The notes beneath the pieces were generated by a model that worked only from the letters and a program-made list of their open reading frames with translations, ran no database searches and was not told where the DNA came from. Positions 53,726 to 61,834 of a stretch of DNA of 64,000 nt are shown here, one piece after another. Position 1 is the stretch's first letter. Each line of letters opens with the position of its first letter. The stretch comes from an uncultured Cohaesibacter sp. Lineage in GTDB: Bacteria; Pseudomonadota; Alphaproteobacteria; Rhizobiales; Cohaesibacteraceae. The position numbers and the translations under genes were made by a program. Location: positions 496,001 to 560,000 of the forward strand of contig NZ_OY762934.1 in the NCBI RefSeq assembly GCF_963667045.1. Direction: 5' to 3'.

Positions 53726-54349
53726 TCAGTTGCCCTTACCCTTCATGTCTTCCATTTTCTTGGCCATATGCGCCCGCTTTTCGGCCCTGCGCTTACGGAT
53801 CATCAGGGTGCTTTTTGCCATATCGGCATAGGCGACTTCCAGCGCCTCCTCAAAGCCGACGACGCGCGCGGCACCGGATGCTGCGGCCTTGTCAGGATCG
53901 GCGTAGGCCCACTTCCGGGTGGCTGACATGGTGCCGGGTTTTGTCGGGTCGAGGGCATAGTGGGCTTTCGAAGCGTCAATCAGCGGCTTGATCTCGGCAT
54001 CCGATCCGGCATCGCCAACCCAGATCATCTTCGGGACGCGGTCCATGTTGAGACCAAGGGACAGGGAAAGACAATGGATCGAGCATGTCCCTTCGCAAGA
54101 GTCATCATCATACTGGATGAGATGCCGGGTCTGGCTCCACTGCTCGCGCACCATGCCGCAATAGGTACAGCGCGGATATTTCTCGAATTCCTTGTCGGTC
54201 GGATTGGAATCCTTTTTCATATGTCCGGTGACACCGTTCTTGCTGGTCCATTCCCAGGGGGACAGCATGGCAGCAAAAGCGGAAAGAGGCGAAAGGGCAA
54301 TGGCAACAGGGGCCAGCGCAGCCGAAGTCAAAAGGGTACGGCGGTTCAT
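53726..54349 (-). CDS. NosL-like protein, copy 2, with extra Cys group and Met/Lys-rich tail
   Basis: 207 aa from ATG at 54349, after which a signal sequence reads MNRRTLLTSAALAPVAIAL with twin Arg. C61-T-Y-C64-G-M66 matches the NosL metal motif. A second group C85-x3-C89-x3-C93 (SCEGTCSIHC) is not in the first copy. The C-terminus is rich in Lys, Arg and Met (RKRRAEKRAHMAKKMEDMKG). It may act as a copper or thiol relay with copy 1. It is divergent enough from copy 1 that recent duplication is unlikely. Confidence 0.78.
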   Translation of the reverse strand: MNRRTLLTSAALAPVAIALSPLSAFAAMLSPWEWTSKNGVTGHMKKDSNPTDKEFEKYPRCTYCGMVREQWSQTRHLIQYDDDSCEGTCSIHCLSLSLGLNMDRVPKMIWVGDAGSDAEIKPLIDASKAHYALDPTKPGTMSATRKWAYADPDKAAASGAARVVGFEEALEVAYADMAKSTLMIRKRRAEKRAHMAKKMEDMKGKGN

Positions 54350-54380
54350 GACAGGTCTCTCTTTAAATGAGTAAAACACA

Positions 54381-54460
54381 CCTGACCAGCCGCAGGCGAT
54401 GCCGCGTGATGGCTCAATATCAGAGGCTCGCCTTCAAGGTTCCGGGCGCGACTGGTCAGG
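54381..54460 (-). ncRNA. Structured intercistronic element (possible 5'-leader RNA)
   Basis: Outer stem CCTGACCAG / CTGGTCAGG (54381-54389 with 54452-54460, perfect 9 bp). An inner stem AGGCGA-t-GCC / GGC-TCGCCT (54394-54403 with 54425-54433) has one bulged base. It lies 31 nt upstream of the second NosL-like start. On the minus strand the outer stem is followed by TGTGTTTTAC. It could be an attenuator, a terminator of the DUF2946-like gene or a regulatory leader. No known riboswitch class is recognised. Confidence 0.45.
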
Positions 54461-54475
54461 CCTTTTATGGGGATG

Positions 54476-54892
54476 TCATGAAAAGGCCGGAGGACCGCGC
54501 GCGTAGATGCGATGCTGGGCAATGACTACGAGGACTTGATCATAAGGCTTGACCGTGGCGGGAATACTGGCTGGTTCGCTCACAGCGAGTATCGGCGGGC
54601 TACCCTCCAGCATCGGGGCGACGGCCGCCGAGGCACAGACCGGGCAATTTTCAGGGTTGACGCCCTTTTCGGGGGCACCGTTGCTGCCGCCCTCATCATC
54701 GAGAATGATGAGCCCGCCGGCAGAACATATTTGCAGGAAGCTGTAGGCTATGCTGCCCTTGTGGACCTTGGCAACATCTCCCGCTGCTGCCGTCCAGACA
54801 GACGAGGCGTGAACGACGCCAAAGAACAGCTGACAGGTCAACGCGATCAGCGTGACGCAAACTGCCAGACTATCTTTGCGTAATGCCCGCAT
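54476..54892 (-). CDS. DUF2946-like secreted protein
   Basis: 138 aa with an N-terminal hydrophobic signal (LAVCVTLIALTCQLFFGVVH). The middle has LQICSAGGLIILDDEGG and ENCPVCASAA, and the end reads ARGPPAFS. The order IC..GL, CPxC, ..ARGPP matches DUF2946 proteins, which often lie near copper genes. The start is ATG at 54892 with a poor ribosome site. It is the first gene in the cluster direction, 126 bp before the second NosL-like gene, a gap filled by the structured element. Confidence 0.68.
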   Translation of the reverse strand: MRALRKDSLAVCVTLIALTCQLFFGVVHASSVWTAAAGDVAKVHKGSIAYSFLQICSAGGLIILDDEGGSNGAPEKGVNPENCPVCASAAVAPMLEGSPPILAVSEPASIPATVKPYDQVLVVIAQHRIYARGPPAFS

Positions 54893-55129
54893 GCGTTTGA
54901 CCAGTGATCGGACCGAATCCGATCGCCCCTTTCCTAAATCCCGGTTTCCTACAAGAAAACAGGATGGCGGGCAAAGTTGAAACTAGACATTGGTCAAAAG
55001 TGATTATGATATACCTATTTTATCCGCATTATTTTGCCCGCAACAAACCCAAGGCAGGCATTGGCCGAGGACGTGGGCAGCCCATCGGGTCACCACATCG
55101 AAGCAAGCGGTGGCCTGATGACTAGACAT

Positions 55130-57214
55130 TTAGGCTGGTGTTCGCGTCAGAAAGCGCGGCAGCAACTGCCGCACCATGCTTGGCACAACCAAAATCAAAC
55201 CGACAGCAGTCGCGGTGAAGTTGGGTGCCACCAAGAGGATAGCAGCGAAAACCAGAATGAGGCGCTCAAACCAGTAGAGCGGCGCATAAAGCCAACCAGA
55301 GACGGCCGAAGCCAGCACCCAGATACCGAGCACCGCACCACTGAAGGCCAGAGCAAAGGCCTGCCAGGTGAAACCGTCGGTGACGATCAACAGGGCTGGC
55401 TGGAAGGCAAAGACGAAGGGCACCAGCGCTTTGCCCATGCTCAAGCGAAACGCCGTATTGCCCGCCTTGAAGGCGTTGGCTCCGGCGATCCCCGCCCCGG
55501 CATAGGCCGCCATGGCCACCGGAGGTGTCACATCAGCGAGCACGCCATAGTAGAACACGAAATAGTGGGCCACCATCTGCTGGACACCGAGCATGCCCAG
55601 AATGGGCGCTGCCACGGCTACCATGATGATGTAGTTGGCCGTGGTCGGGATGCCACAGCCCATCAGGATGCAGACGACGGCGGTCAGCATCAGGGTGAAC
55701 AGCAACGTGAGAGACGGCACGGTCATCAGTTCAAACGGCAGGAAGGTGACCATGTCGTGAACCGAAGTGGCCCAGTCCTGCGCGATGGTCGTGACCATAT
55801 AGGCGATCTTGAAGCCCACGCCCGTCAGGGTAACGACGCCAATCACCACACCCACCAGCGCGGCTGCGGCGGTTACCGACAGGGATTGCTTGGCACCGAG
55901 AATGAAACCTTCCCAGATGCCATGCAGCGTCCCTTTGATGCCCTCGACGAGGCCAGAGGCCCGAACCTGCTGAATGGCAAGCACGACGACACAAGCCGAA
56001 ATCGACCAGAAGGCAGCGGCAAAAGGGGTGCGGCCGGAGAGCAGCACAGCCACCAGCAGCGCCAATGGCACGACCGACAACCAGCCTTTCTTGAGCACCC
56101 GCCATGCATTGGGCAGTTCGTCGACGGACATTCCGCGCAGCCCCAGACGACGGGCTTCCAGATGGACCTGAACCAACACCCCGAAGAAATGCATGAAGGC
56201 AGGCACCAGAGCGGCAGTCAGAATCGTCGTCAGCGGAACGCCTAGATATTCGATCATCAGGAAGGCAACGGCACCCATCACCGGCGGTGTGATCTGGCCA
56301 CCGGTCGAAGCGGCGGCTTCAACAGCGGCAGCAAAGTGACGAGGATAGCCGATGCGTATCATCGCAGGAATGGTCAGTGATCCGGTCGTCACCGTGTTGG
56401 CGATGGAAGAGCCGGAGATGGACCCCAGCAGCGCCGAGGACAACACCGAAACCTTGGCAGGACCGCCCGCATAACGACCGGCAATAGCCGAAGCAACGTC
56501 GATGAACAACTGGCCGAGACCGATGCGCGTTGCCATCACGCCGAACAGCACGAAATGGAACACATAGGTGGCAATAACACCGAGCGCGGTGCCGTAGATG
56601 CCCTGAGAGGTCAGATAGAGATGGTTGACGATGTTCGACCAGCTGGCTCCGGGATGGACCAGAATGCCGGGCATGGACTTGCCGAAATAGGCATAAGCCA
56701 TGAACAGGATCGCAATGACCGGCAAAGGCCACCCCATGGAACGCCGTACTGCTTCGAGCAATACCACGATCAATATGGTGCCCATGATAACATCGATTGG
56801 CAGCGGGTTGCCGACACGGAATGCAAGTTCGCTATAGATCCACGGCACATAGAGTGCGCTGACGATCCCGGCGATAGCAAGACACCAGTCTATGAGAGGC
56901 AAGCCAAACGGTGCGGCCCAACTGGAGGCAACTTCCTTTTTACCAAAAGCGGAAAAGCTAAGGAAAACTAACAGCAACGTCACGCCCATGTGGAAACCGC
57001 GATGAACCGTTGCCTGCGGGATTCCGAAACCGGCCGTGTAATAGTGATAGCATGACAGCAGAAACAGGATGGCGGCGGTGATGAGGGTCAGAGGCATTTG
57101 CAGAACACGGAAGCGAAGCTCCGGATCGAACTTTTCCTCTATTGCCTGAAGTTCATCGGCGGAAAGTTCCTTGATCTGCTCTTCTGTGCTCTGCTTGATG
57201 CTGTCGGCTGCCAT
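55130..57214 (-). CDS. TRAP transporter fused permease (4TM + 12TM, TAXI type)
   Basis: 694 aa, the fused DctQ-DctM layout of TAXI-TRAP transporters, with about 17 helices. Ribosome site AGGAGCG precedes the ATG. DctM-type motifs: LLGSISGSSIANTVTTGSLTIPAMIRIGYP, AASTGGQITPPVMGAVAFLM and CGIPTTANYIIMVAVAAPIL. It imports an organic anion or amino acid with Na+. It follows its receptor gene by about 100 bp. An imperfect 12-bp hairpin (55083-55120) lies 10 nt beyond its stop. Confidence 0.93.
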   Translation of the reverse strand: MAADSIKQSTEEQIKELSADELQAIEEKFDPELRFRVLQMPLTLITAAILFLLSCYHYYTAGFGIPQATVHRGFHMGVTLLLVFLSFSAFGKKEVASSWAAPFGLPLIDWCLAIAGIVSALYVPWIYSELAFRVGNPLPIDVIMGTILIVVLLEAVRRSMGWPLPVIAILFMAYAYFGKSMPGILVHPGASWSNIVNHLYLTSQGIYGTALGVIATYVFHFVLFGVMATRIGLGQLFIDVASAIAGRYAGGPAKVSVLSSALLGSISGSSIANTVTTGSLTIPAMIRIGYPRHFAAAVEAAASTGGQITPPVMGAVAFLMIEYLGVPLTTILTAALVPAFMHFFGVLVQVHLEARRLGLRGMSVDELPNAWRVLKKGWLSVVPLALLVAVLLSGRTPFAAAFWSISACVVVLAIQQVRASGLVEGIKGTLHGIWEGFILGAKQSLSVTAAAALVGVVIGVVTLTGVGFKIAYMVTTIAQDWATSVHDMVTFLPFELMTVPSLTLLFTLMLTAVVCILMGCGIPTTANYIIMVAVAAPILGMLGVQQMVAHYFVFYYGVLADVTPPVAMAAYAGAGIAGANAFKAGNTAFRLSMGKALVPFVFAFQPALLIVTDGFTWQAFALAFSGAVLGIWVLASAVSGWLYAPLYWFERLILVFAAILLVAPNFTATAVGLILVVPSMVRQLLPRFLTRTPA

Positions 57215-57316
57215 ATTTTCTGCGCTCCTGTAAAAAAGAGGAAAAGGGGGGCGCGCATGTCATCGCCCCCCTTCCCGTTTGTTTTGTCTGAGACAAGTCT
57301 CACGCCCAAAGGGGCA

Positions 57317-58321
57317 TTATTTCAGGAGGCCTGCTTCCTTGTAGAATTTTTCTGCGCCCGGATGCAGCGGAATACCAACGCCGTTGAGCGCGGTATCGGC
57401 GGTGATCATCTTGCCCTTGGCATGGCCTGCATCAAGAAGCTTGCGGGTGTTGGGGTTCCACAAAGCCTTGGTGATGTTGTAGATCAGCTCTTCCGGCTGG
57501 TCGGCACTGGTAACCCACTGGGCGCCAACAGACAGGGTCTTCACATCATCGGCATTGCCGTCATAGGTGCCGCCAGGAATGGTGTCCGGGCCGAAGAATT
57601 TGAAGTCTTCGCAGATCTTCGGAGCTTCTTCGCAAGTGATCGGAATCATCTTGACAGAATGCTGGCTGGCCAGTTCGGAAATCGCACCGGCAGGATAGCC
57701 ACCAACGAAGAAGAAGGCATCCATGGCACCGTCACGCATACGGTCGGCAGCCTGATCGGGCTTCAGATATTCCGGCGTGATGTCGGCTTCGGTGAGACCA
57801 TAGCCGTTAAGGATGATCTTGGCGTCGACAAGGGTGCCAGAACCGGGTTCATCCATGGAAACGCGCTTGCCCTTGAGGTCGGCAACGCTGTTGATCCCGG
57901 AATCGGCGCTCACAACAAGGTGGATACTTTCCGGATAGAGGTTGGCAATGGCGCGCAGTTTGTCGACGGCCGGTTTGCCTTCCCAGATGCCGGTGCCAGT
58001 GTAGGCCCAGGTGGCGACGTCAGACTGGGAGAAACCGGATTCCAGAGAACCGCCGGCAATCGCGTTGATATTGGCAACAGAGCCGTTGGCCGACAGTGCC
58101 GAAGCGATCAGGCCAGGAACGCCGCATGAGCCGCCCTTGTCGCATGGACGAGACCCCGGAGGGTTGGAAATCGCATTCGCAAGGAGGCCGCCAATTGGGT
58201 AATAGGTGCCGGCGGTGCCGCCTGTTCCGATACGGAAGAAAGCCATGTCCTGGGCGCTGGCGGCCGAGGCAACGAGGCTGAGCGCAAAGGCAACGCCGGT
58301 CAAAATCTTAGTATGCTTCAC
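57317..58321 (-). CDS. TAXI family TRAP transporter solute receptor
   Basis: 334 aa from GTG at 58321, chosen because TTAGGAG lies 8 nt upstream and a Sec signal peptide follows at once (VKHTKILTGVAFALSLVASA). The mature protein begins with the TAXI signature FFRIGTGGTAGTYYPIGGLLANAIS and contains VADLKGKRVSMDEPGSGTLVDAKIIL. It binds the ligand for the fused permease next to it. TAXI ligands known include glutamate-like and other organic acids; the ligand here is not readable. Confidence 0.92.
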   Translation of the reverse strand: MKHTKILTGVAFALSLVASAASAQDMAFFRIGTGGTAGTYYPIGGLLANAISNPPGSRPCDKGGSCGVPGLIASALSANGSVANINAIAGGSLESGFSQSDVATWAYTGTGIWEGKPAVDKLRAIANLYPESIHLVVSADSGINSVADLKGKRVSMDEPGSGTLVDAKIILNGYGLTEADITPEYLKPDQAADRMRDGAMDAFFFVGGYPAGAISELASQHSVKMIPITCEEAPKICEDFKFFGPDTIPGGTYDGNADDVKTLSVGAQWVTSADQPEELIYNITKALWNPNTRKLLDAGHAKGKMITADTALNGVGIPLHPGAEKFYKEAGLLK

Positions 58322-58375
58322 AATATATCTCCTAACATCCGCTGCATTGATCAAATAACGTTACCCCATCGCCCG

Positions 58376-58385
58376 TGTGATCACA
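58376..58385. promoter_or_regulatory. TGTGATCACA palindrome upstream of TAXI gene
   Basis: A 10-bp perfect palindrome 54-64 bp upstream of the TAXI start. The same core recurs at 58667-58680. Confidence 0.45.
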
Positions 58386-58666
58386 AGTTGATGCCTTTAT
58401 TATTGCCACCGTTGGACATAACAATTGGTAGTCAAATGCATTGTTTGTGCCATATTGGAGTATATTGATTTTGTTGGTGATAAAGGCTGAACCAGCCATA
58501 GCGGCCAAATCCCGACTATACGTTTTGCCTAAATATTAAGCACAATATCGCGAACGTATAGATCGAATTACTCAATAGTGTCTGCAATGGGAAGTCACAA
58601 ATCACCAGTAAACCCACGGACAGGCCCCATATGTCGAACCGCAAGCGCTCGAGCCACCCAGCGCAG

Positions 58667-58680
58667 CATGTGATCACATG
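58667..58680. promoter_or_regulatory. CATGTGATCACATG palindrome after lrp
   Basis: A 14-bp perfect palindrome containing the same TGTGATCACA core, 15 bp downstream of the lrp stop. The 340-bp interval 58355-58695 holds both sites and no gene. Confidence 0.45.
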
Positions 58681-58695
58681 ATCTTGCCAAGCCCT

Positions 58696-59163
58696 TCATG
58701 GCGTGCGCGCCAACCCTTCCTTGATGCGGCGCAACGGAATGGAGCTTTCTATATTGGCGACGCCGGGAACCTTGGTGAGCCGTCCGACAAGGAAATGTTC
58801 GAAGTCCTTCAGATCCCGCGTCACAACGCGAATGAGATAGTCACGATTACCGGTCATAAGCCAGCAATCCACCACTTCCGGGAAAGTCTTGATGGCCGCT
58901 TCGAACTGCGCCAATGCGTTGTCCACCTGCCGATCGAGCTGGACGGATACGAATACGGTGACGTCGAACCCGAGGCCGCTCTCGTCGATCAGGGCACTAT
59001 AGCCCTTGATGACGCCGCTATCCTCCAGCCGCTTCAATCGACGGGCTGTCGGCGTCGGACTAAGACCGATAGCTTCGGCCAGAGCCTGAACAGACATGCG
59101 TCCATCGCTCCTCAACAGACGCAGAATCTGTAAATCGAACTTGTCCAGATTAACGTTATCCAT
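58696..59163 (-). CDS. Lrp/AsnC family transcriptional regulator
   Basis: 155 aa from ATG at 59163 (MDNVNLDKFDLQILRLLRSD). The N-terminal helix-turn-helix reads SVQALAEAIGLSPTPTARRLKRLEDSGVIKGYSAL. The C-terminal RAM/AsnC ligand domain reads FPEVVDCWLMTGNRDYLIRVVTRDLKDFEHFLVGRL. It is divergent from the E1-like gene across 121 bp, the classical Lrp-type local regulator layout. It is expected to respond to an amino acid. Confidence 0.92.
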   Translation of the reverse strand: MDNVNLDKFDLQILRLLRSDGRMSVQALAEAIGLSPTPTARRLKRLEDSGVIKGYSALIDESGLGFDVTVFVSVQLDRQVDNALAQFEAAIKTFPEVVDCWLMTGNRDYLIRVVTRDLKDFEHFLVGRLTKVPGVANIESSIPLRRIKEGLARTP

Positions 59164-59284
59164 CAAGATTGCCCTTGCTCTTGGTGCTTTCCTCCAATCT
59201 GATAGCACTCATTGCGATAGATAGCCAGAAATCCACTCTTCGTGTTCCGTATTATGTCCAATTATACCAGCAGGAAGAACAACA

Positions 59285-61669
59285 ATGACAAGCAATCACC
59301 TCAAGACAATCGAACAGCGCCTGTTATGGCTCTCACACTGGATGATCCACCACGCCAACCACATTCGTCCGAAAGTGGACGGCATCAAGGTTGGTGGCCA
59401 TCAGGCAAGTTCCGCCTCCATGGTCTCGATCATGACCGCGCTCTATTTTTCCGCTCTGAAGCCGGAGGACCGGGTTGCGGTGAAACCCCACGCCTCACCG
59501 ATATTCCATGCCATGCAATATCTAATGGGCCTTCAGACCCGTGAGAAACTGGAAAACTTCCGCAGTTTCGGCGGCACGCAATCCTATCCGTCGCGGACCA
59601 AGGACATCGATGATGTCGACTTCTCCACCGGCTCGGTCGGGCTTGGGGCCGCGATCACCAGCTTTGCCTCCATCGTGCAGGACTATATCAAGGCCAAGGA
59701 ATGGGGCGTGGAGCAGACACTGGGGCGGATGATTGCTCTTGTGGGCGATGCTGAACTCGACGAAGGCAACATCTATGAATGCCTGCAGGAGGGATGGAAA
59801 AATGACCTCCGGAACTGCTGGTGGATCATCGACTATAACCGCCAGTCGCTGGATGGGATCGTGCGTGAAGGGCTGTTCGAGCGGGTCGAAAAGATCTTTT
59901 CTGCCTTTGGCTGGGATGTGGTCCGGGTCAAATATGGCAAACTCCAACGCGAGGCCTTCGAGGAACCGGGCGGTGACAAGCTGCGCGCCTGGATCGACGC
60001 CTGCCCGAACCAGACCTATTCGGCCCTGACCTTCATGGGTGGTGCGGTCTGGCGCAAACGGCTGATGGACGATCTCGGCGATCAGGGTGATGTGACTGCT
60101 CTCATCGACCGCCGCAGCGACAAGGACCTTGCAACGCTGATGGAAAATCTCGGCGGCAATTGCGTCTCCACCATGGCAGATGTTTTCGCCTCGATCGACC
60201 ATGACCGGCCGACCTGCTTTCTGGCCTATACGGTCAAGGGCTGGGGCACACCAATTGCCGGACACAAGGACAATCATGGCGGCCTGATGAACAAGGCCCA
60301 GATGGAAGACTGGCAGATCCACATGGGCGTTCCCAAGGGACAGGAATGGGACCAGTTCGCCACGGTTGAAGATATTGAAGGGTTCAAGGCGTTTCTGTCC
60401 TCTGTCCCCTTCTTCTCCAAGGGACGGCGCCGGTATACGGATCACATCATCGATGTGCCCGCCATCGAGATCGACTCTGAAAAGGCCGTCTCCACGCAGG
60501 CCGCCTTTGGCAAGATCCTCGATAGCCTTTCCAAGGGCGACAGCGAACTGGCAAGCAGGATCGTGACCACGTCACCCGACGTGACGGGCACGACTAACCT
60601 CGGACCTTGGGTCAACCGTCGCAAGCTGTTTGCGCGGGAACCTCAGGCTGATGCCTTCATCGAGCATCGCATTCCCTCCACGGCCAAGTGGGAGTTTGCT
60701 CCGCATGGCCAGCATATCGAACTGGGCATTGCGGAAATGAACCTGTTTCTGCTGCTCGGGGCGGCCGGGCTTTCGCATTCGTTGTTCGGCAAGCGCCTGC
60801 TGCCCATTGGCACGGTCTATGACCCCTTTGTCTGCCGTGGGCTCGATGCGCTCAACTATGCCTGCTATCAGGATGCGCGCTTCATGATCGTCGGCACCCC
60901 GTCCGGTGTCACCCTTGCGCCGGAAGGCGGTGCGCACCAGTCGGTCGGAACGCCTCTCATCGGCATGAGCCAGGATGGCCTTGCCGCCTTCGAGCCGGCC
61001 TTTGCCGACGAGCTTGCCGTCATCATGGCATGGGCCTTCGACTATATGCAGCGCAATGGCGAAGGCGACCCGGACGAACGCACCTGGCTGCGCGATGAAA
61101 CCGGCGGATCGGTCTATCTGCGCCTCACCACCAACCCGATCGACCAGCCCGGCACGCGGATTGATGACGCATTCCGGCAGGGCGCCATTGACGGAGCCTA
61201 TTGGCTGCGCAAACCGGGGCCGAATTGTGAGGTGGTCATTGCCTATCAGGGCGCTGTCGCCCCTGAAGCAATCAAGGCGGCCGGAGCCATTGCCGAAGCT
61301 CGCCGCGACATCGGCGTTCTGGCCGTCACTTCTGCCGACCGCCTCAACGCCGGATGGACCGCGGCGCAACGCGCCCGCTCACGGGGCAATACCGCTGCCA
61401 GTTCCCATATCGAGCGGCTGCTGGAGCCCCTGCCCGCCCACTGCAAGCTGGTCACCGTGATCGACGGCCATCCGGCCACTCTTGCCTGGCTTGGTGGTGT
61501 CGTCGGCCACCAGACCATTTCTCTGGGCGTCGAGCATTTCGGCCAGACGGGCACCATTGGCGATCTCTATCACCATCATGGCATTGACGCGGCCTCGATT
61601 GTCGAAAAGGTCGAAGGCCTTTCTGCCGGGCGCAAGGTGAAATCCGGCATTCATGCCTCTCTGAGCTAA
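59285..61669 (+). CDS. Homodimeric 2-oxoacid dehydrogenase E1 (AceE-like) / transketolase-like protein
   Basis: 794 aa, shorter than AceE (about 890) and longer than transketolase (about 660). AGGAAG precedes the ATG. The thiamine diphosphate motif is GDAELDEGNIYECLQEG ... NCWWIIDYNRQSLDG. Also present are KVGGHQASSASMVSIMTALY, VKGWGTPIAGHKDNHGGLMN and APEGGAHQSVGTPLIG. It should decarboxylate a 2-oxoacid and pass the acyl group to a lipoyl E2, but no E2 or E3 is adjacent. With a divergent Lrp gene it resembles the mdeR-mdeB arrangement of Pseudomonas putida (2-oxobutyrate). That substrate is inference. Confidence 0.85.
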   Translation: MTSNHLKTIEQRLLWLSHWMIHHANHIRPKVDGIKVGGHQASSASMVSIMTALYFSALKPEDRVAVKPHASPIFHAMQYLMGLQTREKLENFRSFGGTQSYPSRTKDIDDVDFSTGSVGLGAAITSFASIVQDYIKAKEWGVEQTLGRMIALVGDAELDEGNIYECLQEGWKNDLRNCWWIIDYNRQSLDGIVREGLFERVEKIFSAFGWDVVRVKYGKLQREAFEEPGGDKLRAWIDACPNQTYSALTFMGGAVWRKRLMDDLGDQGDVTALIDRRSDKDLATLMENLGGNCVSTMADVFASIDHDRPTCFLAYTVKGWGTPIAGHKDNHGGLMNKAQMEDWQIHMGVPKGQEWDQFATVEDIEGFKAFLSSVPFFSKGRRRYTDHIIDVPAIEIDSEKAVSTQAAFGKILDSLSKGDSELASRIVTTSPDVTGTTNLGPWVNRRKLFAREPQADAFIEHRIPSTAKWEFAPHGQHIELGIAEMNLFLLLGAAGLSHSLFGKRLLPIGTVYDPFVCRGLDALNYACYQDARFMIVGTPSGVTLAPEGGAHQSVGTPLIGMSQDGLAAFEPAFADELAVIMAWAFDYMQRNGEGDPDERTWLRDETGGSVYLRLTTNPIDQPGTRIDDAFRQGAIDGAYWLRKPGPNCEVVIAYQGAVAPEAIKAAGAIAEARRDIGVLAVTSADRLNAGWTAAQRARSRGNTAASSHIERLLEPLPAHCKLVTVIDGHPATLAWLGGVVGHQTISLGVEHFGQTGTIGDLYHHHGIDAASIVEKVEGLSAGRKVKSGIHASLS

Positions 61670-61704
61670 GAGCGGTTGCTCCCCGCCATGACACATCCGC
61701 AAAG

Positions 61705-61729
61705 AGCCCGCCTGATCCGGCGGGCTTTT
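61705..61729 (+). terminator. Intrinsic terminator after the E1-like gene
   Basis: 8-bp stem AGCCCGCC / GGCGGGCT with a 6-nt loop, followed by TTTCCTTTTCC. It lies 36 nt after the stop. Confidence 0.85.
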
Positions 61730-61834
61730 CCTTTTCCGGTTCCTCTGGCTTGACCTCCGCCAGTCCCGATTTGCGATTGGCAGCAAATCTGCTACCTTTC
61801 GCTTCGATTGAAACGAAACCAAGAGGCAATCGCG

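Noticed and set aside
55034-56245. 403-codon plus-strand frame
   Set aside because: Antisense to the TRAP permease; the His/Gln/Arg-rich protein is typical of reverse-strand reading of membrane-protein genes.
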